Source: Acridotheres tristis (lineage: Eukaryota > Chordata > Aves > Passeriformes > Sturnidae). Taken from it: 64,000 nt of DNA. The notes below the pieces were generated by a model. It was not told the DNA's origin and did not search any database. It worked only from the letters and a program-made list of their open reading frames with translations. The position numbers and the translations under genes are program-made. Positions 50,273 to 60,395 of this stretch are shown piece after piece. Location of the stretch: contig CM072891.1 in assembly GCA_037013685.1 (NCBI GenBank), positions 19,692,501-19,756,500 on the forward strand. Direction: 5' to 3'. Each line of letters opens with the position of its first letter. Positions within the stretch are counted from its first letter, which is position 1.

Positions 50273-51056
50273 CTGCTGCAGTCCCCTGGCCCAGAGGCAA
50301 CGTCTCTCTGAAACATGAAGGGATTTCATTGTGCCTGTGGAAGTAGTTACACAAGGTGTCAGCTCTGGGGACTCTGCTGCAGCATCTTCTCGTGGGGAGT
50401 GAGTTTGGAAAAAGTAAGCCAGGGCAAGTAAACTGGGAGGGAGGTGGCAGCACTGTTCATGTTTCTCTATTAAATAAGTGTCCCTTCTTATGTCACACAT
50501 GGCAACAAGTGATTGAGAGAGAAGGACAAGCAGACAGCCTCTCTGGAGCTGCTAGTGCTGTCAGGTGCACAGGAGGCCAAAGCTGCACATTAACCTTCTA
50601 CCCCAACAGCAGGTGATGGCAGTAGTTTTGAGAAGCTTTACAAAACACCCAGCAATTGCAGCTGGATAAGGGAAATGAATTTGGAAAAGACATGGGAGTT
50701 TATCCTAACCTGTGGAAAGCAGCTGTGAGGATGGATGTCCCTTTGCATATATGTCAGTAAGTGCTGAGGCTTTCTGGAGCCAGAACTGCAGGGAGCCTGC
50801 TCACACCTTCTCCTCCCTCCAAAGAAAACCTGCAGGGGCAGCAGGGAAATGCCTCCACCATCTTCCACTTGAGCACAGTCCAGCCAAAATGGGGCTGCTG
50901 CTTGGCAGGCGCCAGCTGCCCCCTGAGCACAGCATGGCTCAGTTGGCCATCGGTGAGCAGGGAATATTTATAGGGTTTAACTGTAGTGCACAAGTGCGTG
51001 GCTACATGCTGCTATTATGTCAGGAGCAAGGTGGGAGCAGAGCACAGCTGGGAAAC

Positions 51057-51111
51057 AAAATAATAATAATTAAAATGATAATAATGGTAATAATAAAAAC
51101 AACAACAGTAT
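51057..51111. repeat. AAT-rich simple repeat
   Basis: Imperfect (AAT)n and (AAC)n: 'aataataataattaaaatga', then 'taataatggtaataataaaa', then 'acaacaacag'. Confidence 0.85.
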
Positions 51112-51594
51112 ATTTCAATGCAAACACTCCATGTCTTTGTGCTCTTTAGCTTGGTGATCTGTACCATTCCCTACATGTGTGTCCCTCCATCTGGAGCAGG
51201 ACTGGGACAGTCCTTTGCATTAGAAAGAGATGCTTAGGCACCTGACTACAGCTTCAGAGCCCCTAGAGTGGCAGTTTGCAGTCTGAGTGCCTGTGATGCC
51301 CCAATTAATTTTATGTCACTACTCTCTCAGCCATGAGCCTTATTTTTGCTTTGAATTAGTCCAGCTGCAGCTTTCAGCTGCTGGGCCCTGTACCTAGACA
51401 CAGGTCTGGCTGTGCATCCAGGTCTGTCTGTATCCAGGTCTTAGCTCTATGTCCAGCTCTCCACCAGCTCTAGGCCCCATCACTGCAACCAAATGTCCAC
51501 TGCCCTCCCCAAACTCCCAAAGACCCCCATCCTGAGAAGGTCTGACCCTCAAAAACCAAGGCTGACACCAGCTGTTAAAACACCTATTCGGGTA

Positions 51595-51600
51595 TTTATT
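51595..51600 (-). terminator. DUSP8: Distal poly(A) signal AATAAA, candidate DUSP8 3' end
   Basis: Read on the minus strand, 'gttgtAATAAAtacccg' is followed by 'ggtgttttaac', 'tggtgtc' and 'ttggtttttg', a GU-rich downstream element. This is the best-formed cleavage context in the 51-57 kb interval. Confidence 0.55.
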
Positions 51601-51679
51601 ACAACACATTGTTCCAAAATACAAAAGAAAGGAAAAGAAAGTAGAGGGTAGAAAAGCACTGCTGTTTACAGCCTCTGGT

Positions 51680-51693
51680 AATAAATAAATAAA
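51680..51693 (-). promoter_or_regulatory. DUSP8: AU-rich element (overlapping UUAUUUAUU nonamers)
   Basis: The minus strand reads CTTTATTTATTTATTA, with two overlapping AUUUA pentamers forming UUAUUUAUU nonamers. Such elements recruit TTP/ZFP36 and ELAVL1 and destabilise inducible mRNAs, which would fit an immediate-early-type MAP-kinase phosphatase. It lies upstream of the distal poly(A) signal, so only a transcript using that signal would carry it. Confidence 0.5.
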
Positions 51694-53093
51694 GACGAGG
51701 CAGGGGCAGGGTGTCTCCCCGGGTCCAATGCCGGCGCTGGCCAAAAGGACAGCGAGGAAAGGAGTGTGGTGGGGCTGGTGGCCAGACTCTCTCTTCCATG
51801 CTTGGGAGTCCCCAGGTACACCAGGGTGGGTACAGACCCCCTCTCTGTGTTGTGCTTGCTGAGGAAGAGTCTGATCCTACAGGGATGAGGAAGGGAGAAG
51901 AGGCTCAGTCCCAGCATGGTTGGAACCTGCCTGCTCCCTCCCTGTCCACGGCTGTTCCAAAGGCAGGTGAGGTAGGAAGGGTGATGCTGACTGGGACCCC
52001 AACAGAGATCTACCAGGGTCCCCCAAGAGAGGGGTGAGACCTGAGCTCTCTCCTCTCCAGTGTGGTCTCAGAGCAACCTTGGAAATGTGTTCAGCACAGC
52101 ATGATGAAAAGGACCCCAACCCATGACAAAGCAAAGTCATGACAGAGACAAGAAACTGTGCCTGGGCCACTTGGAGAAGGGCAGTGTTAAACCCCGCAAA
52201 TTAAAATGACTCTTCATGGGGCTGGCGCAGTACAGGGAGTGTTTCGTACCACGGTGCAGATGGGGGTCCTCTTCCCTTCCCCTAATGTCTCCTCCTGCAC
52301 CTTACAGTCATCTGGAAACCTCCAGGCTGTACAAAGAGCACAGGCAATGGGTGCAAAAAAGCCAGCACCAGCCTCTGTCTGCTCATGACACCACAGTTTT
52401 GGTAAGTGATAAAGACCATATAAAGTCCCATGCTGGGAGCTACTCCCAGCTTGTCTAAATCCCTCCAGGTACCGCAGGCCACTCACATGTCTCCCTGTGG
52501 CTCTGCCACTGGGCTTGCTCTAGCACTGTCCATGTGTCTTCCCCAGGCCATGCTGTTCCTGGCCAGGGGAACTGCCAGCACGAGGATGACACTGAAGCCC
52601 AGGAAGCCCAGGGCATGTGGCAGCAGCCAATGTCCCGGGCTCAGCTGAGCAGGGCAGCTTTGAAAAGCAGCTGCAATGCCAGAGCAAGAAGCCCCTATGG
52701 GTGAAGGTGCAGCCTGCAGCTGCGGCCAGCTGAAGAAGGTGAGAGGACCACGACCTGGGGGAAGCTGATTCCATGAACTGGATGCCTGGCCAATGCTTCT
52801 TAAAGCTTTAAGCTTTTGCCATTTAATCCTCTGTTGTTGGTGCCAGTGGGTTCCTGCCTCTTGCAAAAATAAGCAGGAACTTGTATGGGGGAGAGGAGCT
52901 GCAGGAAGGGAAGGGAAGAGTTAAGAGAGTGGATCTGCCCCGGGTTTGGGTGCCTTTATCTCCTTAGGAAGCACCTCCCTTCAGCTCCTCTGACAAGGGT
53001 TTGCCTCCTGAGGCTTGGGGCAGCCGGGAGCTGTGCCGAGTCAGCCACAGCCGGGCTGCTGGGAGCAGAGAGAAGGTGAGATGGGGCCTTGCT

Positions 53094-53099
53094 TTTATT
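53094..53099 (-). terminator. DUSP8: Proximal poly(A) signal AATAAA, candidate DUSP8 3' end
   Basis: The minus strand reads 'ttgtgAATAAAagcaagg', preceded by a U-rich stretch ('ctttgtttctctg'). The downstream sequence is pyrimidine-rich but less GU-rich than at the distal site. Confidence 0.45.
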
Positions 53100-53155
53100 C
53101 ACAACAGAGAAACAAAGAGCAACATACAAAGAGTAAGAAGCAAAAAAGTACAGAA

Positions 53156-53192
53156 TCATAACCATAATAATCATAATAATAATCATAAATAC
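53156..53192. repeat. ATAATC-type simple repeat
   Basis: 'cataaccataataatcataa' followed by 'taataatcataaat' forms an imperfect trinucleotide tract within the inferred 3' UTR. Confidence 0.8.
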
Positions 53193-56175
53193 TCAACTCT
53201 ATCATTCATAGATTGCAATGACAACACTGATAGCTTATTATCATTAGTATTAAGAATGGGAGGGGAAAGGGGACAGCAGGAGGGGTTTCCGAGGGGCATT
53301 GTCTCCTAAGGGGCAAGATGTAACGGGGATGGACATCCAAAGAAACAAGCAGACAAAGAGAAGGGCTGGGAAAGCAGCAGGGGCTGGGGACGCTGCTGCT
53401 GAGGCCAGGGACGAGCCTGCTCTGACCCAAGCCTCTGGCTCAGGGTTGCCAACCTGATCACTGCCCTCCTGCCAGCTTTGCTCAGCCGGGAAGGAGGTGG
53501 CTGGAAGGCTCAGCCCTGAGGACAGGCAGAGGCTGGAGGGAAAGGAGCAAAATGTCCTTCCTAGTCTGAACGAGAGCTGTGATTTGCCCAGTTCTTCATG
53601 TGGTGGAAAATGCAGGCCCACTGCACTTTCCACTGCCATCGGACACTCAGCAGCTTTGTTGGTTCCTCTCTTGAAAGAAGAGACCTTTCCTCTCCTCTGC
53701 TCACACTTCCACCTCTGTAGTCACTACAAATGAAACCACCCTCATTAGATCAGCATGGAAAGGTGATTTTTGGTTCCAGTGAGGCTTTGGGATGGGTCAG
53801 CTGGCTGTGAAAGCCCATAAAAGACTTGGCTGACAGATGATGTGGAGGATCACCACCCGGCACATCCGTCCTCATGACAACTCACTGCTCTCTGACTCAT
53901 GGACAAAGTGGTTCATCAGACAGAGTTTGATTTTAAAAAAAAAAGATAATTGCAAGCCACTTGGCGACCCTGATGGCTTTGGGTCAGGATGTGCAGGAGA
54001 CATTTGGGCAGGGCTGCTCCATCAAGGCTTATTTCTGGATATAGACTTAAAATATTGTATATATGAGGGTTTCTGATGCACATGCCCAATGTAAAGGAGA
54101 GGGATGAATGCAAAGTACATCAAAATAAGGCTGCAGAGGTGCGTCATGAATGTCTACAATCTACTAATCTTAAAATATACTTATCTTTGTTTTGGTTTCA
54201 GAGGAGAGAGGAGTCCATCGTGTGTAAAACCTCAAACATGTCTCAGAAGCATCCAGCGATGGCAGAGTGTAGATGACAAAAAGCAAACCATGTATCTGCC
54301 TCTTTGCAGACTTGCAGGATCTCATTTACAACATGTACCCTCTCCTTCCTGACTTGCTCCATATGCTTTTTTTGTGCTTGCAACACACTGTATCATGTAA
54401 CAGGAGGAATTAGGTGGGAGCTTGCTAGTGCATTGTCTCATCTCCCCACCTGGTAGTGCCCACCTGTTGTCCATTCTATTACATCCCTTGGGAAGTCAAT
54501 TAAGCCTCTCTCTATTGCTCAAAGCTACACCTAACCAGCTCCTGCCAGCAACTTGCCTGGCCTGAGCTCAGTAAGTCTGTGCTGGTACCAACCCTGGAGG
54601 ACTATGGGATGGACAGGGACTGAGTGCTACGAGGCAGAGATCAGCAGACAATCACCACTGGCATGCTTGGGAAGAGATGTGGCCACTGAGGAGAGGAAAG
54701 GGCAAGGAGGACCAGAAATACTCCTTAGACAGGAGGAGGCAGGTGACACTAACACTATGCCCAGTGAGGAGGCACCAGAGGAAGGATGAAGCCTTTTTCT
54801 TCTCCCTCCTTGGACTTGACATTGATGCCTATTTAGGATGGCCTGCTGCAAGTGGAGCTCCTGAAAGAGCTGCCTGGCTTGCAAGATGGACCTAAATGCC
54901 TTCTGGAGTCTAGAAAGAGAGCTTAGAAAATAGTGTCATCACTGCTTCATGGTGAAAAGAAAGCAATGTTCAGGATGGCAACACTGAGCAGGTCTGAGGT
55001 GGCTGCTGGAGGCAATGATGAGTGGTGGGAGGCTTTTGAGGACTGACTATGAGATTTCTCACTCTCATCAAAAGTGATGTGGGGAGAGGAGCAGGTGGTC
55101 CCTGGCTCTCCAACCACTCCCATCCCTCCCTGCCACACCACAGGGAACCAGTCAGGAGCATGCTGGGGGTCCCCATCATCTCACCAAATAGCTCCATGGA
55201 AAACCAGAAAAACTAAAGCCCGAAGAGAGCAAAGGAGTCTCCAGGGAGACTTGCCTCAACTGCGAACACAGAGGTGGTTGAGGAAGACACGAGTTGAAGC
55301 CAGCAGCCCCTCCTTGTGTGATTGCAGCTCCTCATGCCTCTGCTTCATGTTCAGTTTTAAACCTGAGATCATTTGGTTTTGTCACGGGTAGTTTGATTTA
55401 AAGATAGAAACAAATGACAAGAGGAGGAACAAGGGAAAGGGAGAGAAACCATGTGGACCCAGAAAAGAAAAAAACAACACTCCAAGGATGACACAGGACA
55501 CAGACATGCACGAACACAGACCCCTGAGGTATCAGCTTTGCAAACTAGTGCGAGACAAGGGAGAAAGCAAAGACAGCTGCAGGGAGAGATGTGCTTTGCA
55601 GTGGAGGCAGCTCAGTGCCTCCAGCTTCAGAAAGCAGCTTCTCAGCAATCCTGACATTGGGGTTTGGGGGCAAGAGCTTCCCACCAGATGGGAGGAAGCA
55701 GCCAACCATCTCTGAAAATAAGTCACTTGTGCCCCTCCATGTGCTTGCAGAGCTTCATGTCTGGACAGCTTATCATCCACTGGATGGAGGGGAGCTAGCC
55801 TGGAGGGCAACAGGACCGGGGGAGTCCCGGCACCTGCAAACACGCTCCCCCCGAGTTTCTCAGATGTGAAACAAAGGATGTGGGAAGCCAGAAGAACTGC
55901 CGCCCCCAAAGGGAAAGTGGTGCCCATACCTTCCAGGCAAGGTAGTGGAGGTGAGAGGGAGCAGAAGGGCTGGGGAAGGCAGGAAAGATACCTCCCAACA
56001 AGAAATCCCAACTACCACCAGCCTCCCATCCCCTCCCTCTGCTGTGGCAGCTTCCGACGCCTTCCCCACGCAGCTGGAGGTGACATCTGGCAGTGTTCCA
56101 TCCACTTCAGGTGACTCCCACCCTTCCACCTCCAGCAAGGATGGGCAGCCAAAAGGAGGGGAGCGGAGGAGAAGG

Positions 56176-56270
56176 GGTATGGCTGGGATTGGGTGACTGC
56201 CGGGATGGGGACAATGCCTAGGATGGGATGATGGCTGGGATGGTGGTAATGGATGGGATGGAGATGAGGA
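56176..56270. repeat. GGGATGG-rich imperfect repeat
   Basis: Seven or eight occurrences of 'gggat(t)gg'-like words in about 95 bases, including 'gctgggattgg', 'gccgggatgggg', 'aggatgggatgatgg' and 'ggatgggatggag'. On the DUSP8 mRNA strand it reads as CCATCCC-rich. Confidence 0.7.
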
Positions 56271-56677
56271 GAAACAGAGATCAAGGTGGGAAAAAGAGGC
56301 AGCAGCTTCCAGAAGTTTTCTGGCTCAGTTTGTGTCCTAAGAAGGTTTTATGGTTTGCTCGTTTACTTGTTCATTTCTAGAAAAAGTGCCCAGAAGAGTC
56401 TCCTGTCCCCTTGTTGGTATGCCCAGAGAGAAGTGGGGAAATCTATGTTGTGGACATTAACTATAGAAGGAGCCACAGGCCTCAGATATTGCTTAGAAAC
56501 TCGTATTTCAGATTTAAATACCATACACAGTAAAAATAGAGCTGAAAGTACCGCCCCACATTGTCTGCAAATCATTGCCAGAATGAACAGCTTCAATAAA
56601 TTAAAAACAAAACAAAAAAATTGAAATATTATTTACGTCTCAATAAAAATTGCAGTAAAACCATTTACCTTTTCTTT

Positions 56678-56740
56678 TGTGTGTGTGTTTTCGGGTTTTT
56701 TTTCTTTATATTATATATAATATATATTTATATATGTATA
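56678..56740. repeat. (GT)n followed by T-run and (TA)n
   Basis: A short GT tract ('tgtgtgtgtgt'), then 't' runs, then 'atattatatataatatatat' and 'ttatatatg'. This is a simple repeat within the inferred 3' UTR. Confidence 0.85.
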
Positions 56741-57081
56741 GGGCTGCTCCAGTGCAGCATTTTTAGGATACTTAGCCAGAGAAACAGAGGGGAGCATGCT
56801 TAGTGCAGCAGGGTGCAGGGAAGGGGCAGCTGTGGTCCCCCTTCCAGGTGCCGGGCCCCAACACCACAGCCAAAATGGCAACCCCTGCCTCTTCCCACTT
56901 GAGTTTTAGGCCCAAATTTTGAGTGCAGGTCTCTGAGGGCTGGGAGGGAAAGGACCAGGGTGAGTGCAGGAGGGACACTAAGCATCCGCCGCTATGTTTC
57001 CCGACTCTGGAAAGACTTGTCCACCTTCGCTTCGGTTTCAGCGCTTGCGCTCCCGAAAATGCACGCGCAAGTATAAATACA

Positions 57082-57151
57082 CCCCCCGACCCCACCGCCC
57101 CCCCTTCCCGCTCCCCCCAGCTTAAATATCCCCCCGCCCCAGCCCCGTCCC
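57082..57151 (-). other. DUSP8: Two adjacent G-quadruplex motifs at the start of the DUSP8 3' UTR
   Basis: On the minus (mRNA) strand, the block at 57151-57130 has four G-runs (3, 4, 4, 6) with loops of 2, 2 and 1 bases. The block at 57118-57082 has five G-runs (6, 3, 7, 4, 6) with loops of 3, 2, 4 and 2. Both satisfy the canonical G3+N1-7 pattern. The first starts only 26 bases after the stop codon. Confidence 0.85.
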
Positions 57152-57177
57152 AGGTCTCCAGGCACCCCCAGTGAGTG

Positions 57178-58267
57178 TCAGGACACCTCGATGATCTCCA
57201 TGCTGCCCGAAAAGCTGGACTGTTTGCTGATTTTGCCCAGCTCTTCCCGAGCCCTGCCCTCGGACATGGTCTCCTCGAATTCCATCTGGCAGCTCCTCCG
57301 CTTGAACTGCTTCTCGGCGCCGGCCTCCTCATGCCAGCTGTGCCGCCCGTCCCGTGGCTCGGCGCGCGCCTTGTCCCTCAGTCTGATCTCGCAGCCAGCC
57401 GCCACGGTGCCGCAGCCGAATGGCGCAGGGTACGGGCCTGCGCTGGCGAACAGGCCCCCGCCGCTGCCGCCGCCGCTGCCGGAGTCCTTGCCGAAGAACC
57501 AGCCAGCCTCGCCCGAGGCAGAGCTGGGGGACTCCAGGTGCACCCCGCTCCAGGCCGCGGTGGCGGTGGCGGGCGCGGCGGGCGGCTGGCTGAGCCGTGG
57601 TGGCAGCCCGTCCTCGGCGCCGGGGCTCTTGCGCGTGGCGCAGGTCCCGCCAACGTTGAGGCTGAGCCCGTGGGCCGGCGAGCCCGCCGCGTGCCGGTGC
57701 TTCCGCCGCTGCCTCACCTTGGCCTCCAGCAGGAGCTCGGGCCCCGTGGGCCGGTCGGGGCTGTCCGCCCCTGGGGAGAAGGGGCTGAGGCTGCCCGAGC
57801 CCGAGGGGCTGTCCAGCTTGCAGAGTTTGGGGGCTTCCCCAGGTCCAGAGGGCCCAGGGGGGTCCTGCCGCAGGCCGGGGGAGTAGGCGGACTTGATGTC
57901 CAGGGAGAAGGAGCGTTTCAGACGGTTGGTGTCCTGGATGCGCTCGGAGGAGAGGTGCAAGCCATTGAGCCCCTGCTGCAGGGTGGTGGGTGACAGGACC
58001 TTCGGGGTCCCGCCCTGCCGCTCGGGGTCACTGGTGGGGGACGCCGAGCCGGTGCTCCTCGGCACATCCTCGGCCTTCTCTGAGGTAGGTGTTAGGGGAT
58101 GCCGGCTGCTCTCAGCCACCTCTGCTGGGTCCTGCTGGGTGTCCCCCTCGCCCCAGTCACCCTTTGACTTGAGGGCCTTGAGGAGCTTCAGGCTCCTCTC
58201 ATACTCCAGGAGCTGGCCCAGGAAGTTGAAGTTGGGCGAGATGGATGGGCGACGGTCCTTAACGAAC
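57178..58267 (-). CDS. DUSP8: DUSP8 last coding exon (end of DSP domain and C-terminal tail)
   Basis: The acceptor 'ctcggcag' is read from 58275 down, and the exon opens with G, completing an AGG arginine codon split with the previous exon. It encodes FVKDRRPSISPNFNFLGQ, which closes the phosphatase domain, then about 330 residues of Ser/Pro/Gly-rich tail ending SGSMEIIEVS and TGA (57180-57178). A GCC/CCG-rich tract (57453-57485) encodes a Gly/Ser run. The exon is a GC-rich CpG cluster, which creates long antisense open frames (57175-57993 and 57191-57886, plus strand) that are not genes. An ATG at 58281 used by a naive open-frame call lies in the intron and is not the start. Confidence 0.97.
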
Positions 58268-60395
58268 CTGCCGAGAGGCACAGACAGCCCCGTTGGTGCT
58301 TGGTCCTTCAGTGGGCCACCCCTACTCTCTCAGCCTCTTTAGGGAGAAGAGGCATCATCGAGAACCTCCTGACCAGACCATCCAAAGAAAAAGATCTTGG
58401 GGAACCATGGGGCCTTGGGATGCCCCAGGATTAGAGCTGGGACTGCCTCCCCGCTCCCTTTTATCACTCCCAACCATTCCTTGTTGCATGCACTTTATGA
58501 GGGGAGCTTTGCTTTGGTTTTACTGGGACCCAGCCAAGGCGAGCTTCAAGAAGCCCTGACCCTCTCCTTCTGGGCTCAGCCTGCTTTCCTTCCCCAGAGT
58601 GAAGCATACTGGCACAACCCCCCACTACCCTCAGGGAAATACTCACCTGTAAGCATCATCTGATGACATACCCATGGTCTTCATGATGTAGGCGATGGCA
58701 ATGGTGGCTGACCGGGAGATCCCAGCCAAGCAGTGCACAATCACCTGGCAGCTGGACACCTTAGCTTTGTCTGGAGCATGGCAGAGGAAACAGAGAACAA
58801 CGAAGGTGAGCAAAATGGTTCTAACCTACCTCCCCAACCCTCAGCCCCTTTGTGTGAGAGCTGCTGGGAGCAAGACCAGGGAGGACAGAAGAATTCAGGT
58901 TGTGAAGGCTGAAAATTGGAGGGTCTGCAGCCATAAGAAAAGCTCACCGATGAATTCAATGGACTTGTCCAGCCAGGGAAGCAGCTTCTCACAGTAGTTG
59001 TCATTGACAGGAATGCGCATGAAGTGACTATCACAGATGAAATCTGGCTTGGGACAGGAGTTGCTGGCATTTAGGACATAGCTTATCCCGTTCTGTGTCA
59101 TCAGGTCCTGGTGGGAAAGAAGCCATCAAATGATCAGCTGAGTTCCGCCCACACCATGTACTCAAGGTCTGTCTCGCCATGCACACTCCCTGTCTTTTCC
59201 CATCCCAGCATTTTCTCCCGTGGGTCTCCTAGTGCTGCCTTGGCCTAGCTGATGATAATACAGCAGAGACCAGCTGAAAAGCTTGTGTCAATTTAGATGA
59301 CACAGGTTTGAACCTCAGTAGATCTTTATTTTGGTCCAAGTAAAGTGATCAAGGCCAAGGACACCCGGAAAGGGGTCCCAGAGGGGAAAACCCAACAACC
59401 CCAGTATGAAAGGAATAGGACAATACAAGAAAGAAAATTAGCAAAAACTCTGTCTGAAAGCTGTAAAAGTATCAGCTGAGGGAGAAAGGAGACATCTCAT
59501 CAAAGAGTGGAGTGAGTCACTGGTAGCACCCTACATTGACCAGTGTGGCCAGAAGATACTCTATCCACAGGCTACAGAGTGAGGTTAAGGGTGGAGGCTT
59601 TGTGTGGGCAATGCTTCTCTTCTACAGCACGTGACCACATTGTGGGGATGGCAGAAAACACAGTTCTAAAACATGAACAAAACTCTCCAAGGAGGTGGGG
59701 ATGGAAGGAAACCATTAACTTCCCCATCTGGCATTGACTCCTCAGGATTTTGGCCCCAGGATTTCAGCCCTGGCTCTCCAGTGGCCAGTTCCTGCCCTTC
59801 CAGCAGGCTTGATGGAGCCAGTCCAGCTCCCAGGCTCACATTCTTGTCATTTTTTTCTTTAATTTCCTTCTACTCCCTGTACATAATTTTTCTCTCCCTC
59901 CTTTCTGTCTCCAGCTCCAGTCTGGTGTCATGATCCCTCTCCTTCCTTGCATCTCCTCCATGGACAAGGATGCCTGGCTGACTCCCTCATGGCTGCAGCA
60001 GGGAGATGCTTGGCAGTACTTTTAACTGCAATTCCTCTTTCTTTCTTCTCATCATTACTTTTCCTTTAAACAAAATTCCTTCCCTGTGTGACGTCACAGC
60101 ATAGCCTTTCTGGCACCTTTTAAAGGGCACTGTGTGGGAAGGACAGGAATCCTTAATATCTTCACCCCTCTGCATGACTGGGGTCCCCAGTGGGACGGGA
60201 AAGATGTGTCCCCTCAACAGGGCTGTACCTTGTTCAGGACATCCTTCTGGGAGCCCAGGTAGAGATGTGGCAGGATGCGTGTGGGGCCAACGTTGGCCAC
60301 AGGCAAGCATGGCTGGGAGATGCTCATCGGCAGGATGGCAGCTGGCTTCCCCTCACAGAGCCCTGGGAAGCAGGATGAGAAGGTGGCAAAGCCTC
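57178..60395 (-). CDS. DUSP8: DUSP8, partial: exons 4-7 joined (dual-specificity MAP-kinase phosphatase)
   Basis: The CDS is join(57178..58267, 58647..58770, 58948..59107, 60229..60395), complement. It removes phosphate from Thr and Tyr of activated JNK and p38 MAP kinases. All introns are GT-AG and the joined frame gives 512 residues. Residues about 40-165 form the DSP domain. It includes 'TRILPHLYLGSQKDVLNK', probable general acid Asp91 (IPVNDNYCE), and the P-loop HCLAGISRSATIAIAYIM with Cys122 and Arg128. The tail is long, Ser/Pro-rich and probably disordered. It carries LKRSFSLDIKSAYS, a basic stretch (KVRQRRKHRH) that may be a nuclear signal, a Gly/Ser run, and the family C-terminus SGSMEIIEVS. 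DUSP16 shares that ending, but the DSP and linker sequence (RFVKDRRPSISPNFNFLGQL) is DUSP8-like. The N-terminal rhodanese/kinase-binding part, roughly 125 residues, is encoded beyond 64000. The start exon numbering assumes the human gene structure. Confidence 0.96.
58268..58646 (-). other. DUSP8: DUSP8 intron between exons 6 and 7 (379 bp)
   Basis: The donor is GTGAGT (58646-58641) and the acceptor is CAG (58270-58268). The intron splits an arginine codon after its second base. No other content was recognised. Confidence 0.95.
58647..58770 (-). CDS. DUSP8: DUSP8 exon 6 (catalytic P-loop)
   Basis: This 124-base exon encodes (D)KAKVSSCQVIVHCLAGISRS and continues ATIAIAYIMKTMGMSSDDAY plus the first two bases of an Arg codon. 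It contains the signature HCxxGxxRS, with nucleophile Cys and phosphate-binding Arg both intact, so the phosphatase is predicted to be active. The acceptor is 'gctccag' and the donor is AG|gtgagt. The sequence agrees closely with vertebrate DUSP8 as I know it. Confidence 0.97.
58771..58947 (-). other. DUSP8: DUSP8 intron between exons 5 and 6 (177 bp)
   Basis: The donor is GTGAGC (58947-58942) and the acceptor is CAG (58773-58771). It splits an Asp codon after its first base. The size is compact, as in bird genes. Confidence 0.95.
58948..59107 (-). CDS. DUSP8: DUSP8 exon 5 (DSP domain, general-acid loop)
   Basis: This 160-base exon starts in phase 0 with GAC CTG ATG ACA. It encodes DLMTQNGISYVLNASNSCPK, then PDFICDSHFMRIPVNDNYCE, then KLLPWLDKSIEFI plus one base of the next Asp codon. 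The Asp in VNDNYCE occupies the position of the general acid of MAP-kinase phosphatases. Compared with the human protein as I recall it, changes are conservative (for example CDSHFMRIPV). Confidence 0.97.
59108..60228 (-). other. DUSP8: DUSP8 intron between exons 4 and 5 (1121 bp)
   Basis: The donor is GTACAG (60228-60223), slightly weaker than consensus. The acceptor is CAG (59110-59108). No additional gene or clear repeat was recognised inside. Confidence 0.93.
60229..60395 (-). CDS. DUSP8: DUSP8 exon 4 (linker and start of DSP domain)
   Basis: The acceptor is 'tctccacag', and the exon opens with GA, completing a Gly codon. It then encodes GFATFSSCFPGLCEGKPAAI, LPMSISQPCLPVANVGPTRI and LPHLYLGSQKDVLNK. 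The first part ends the rhodanese-like MAPK-binding domain, the middle is the interdomain linker, and TRILPHLYLG opens the phosphatase domain. The end phase (AAG|gtac) matches the phase-0 start of the next exon. The preceding exons are not in the window. Confidence 0.96.

Larger units (their letters stand above)
34121..51574. other. Intergenic spacer between MOB2 promoter and DUSP8 3' end
   Basis: About 17 kb with no open frame showing a recognisable domain, no spliced-exon pattern I could follow and no RNA gene. Base composition rises from AT-rich near 35-38 kb to GC-richer beyond 39 kb. It contains three MIR-like SINE remnants, an AAAC array, an E-box triplet, a MEF2 pair and an AAT-rich tract, listed separately. 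A reverse AATAAA (around 47261) could end an unannotated minus-strand transcript, but nothing else supports one. The many 60-190 codon frames show no conserved motif and overlap each other on both strands, as expected of chance frames in GC-rich DNA. Confidence 0.6.
51575..57177 (-). other. DUSP8: DUSP8 3' UTR (extent inferred)
   Basis: Downstream of the DUSP8 stop codon on the minus strand there is no recognisable coding sequence. The first strong poly(A) signal met is AATAAA at 53099-53094; another, in a better context, is at 51600-51595. The latter has GU-rich sequence just downstream and an AU-rich element about 80-100 bases upstream. If both are used, the UTRs are about 4.1 and 5.6 kb. 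The segment also holds two G-quadruplex motifs, a TA repeat and a GGGATGG-rich imperfect repeat. I infer a single UTR because no other gene is recognisable; a separate minus-strand non-coding transcript is an alternative. Confidence 0.5.

Noticed and set aside
57175..57993. 272-codon plus-strand open frame (and a 231-codon one at 57191-57886) opposite the DUSP8 last exon, with a TATA-like 'gtataaatac' at 57071
   Set aside because: The frame is the antisense of GC-rich DUSP8 coding sequence, Ala/Gly/Leu/Arg-rich with no recognisable domain. Long antisense frames are expected over such codon usage. The TATA-like word alone does not support a promoter.
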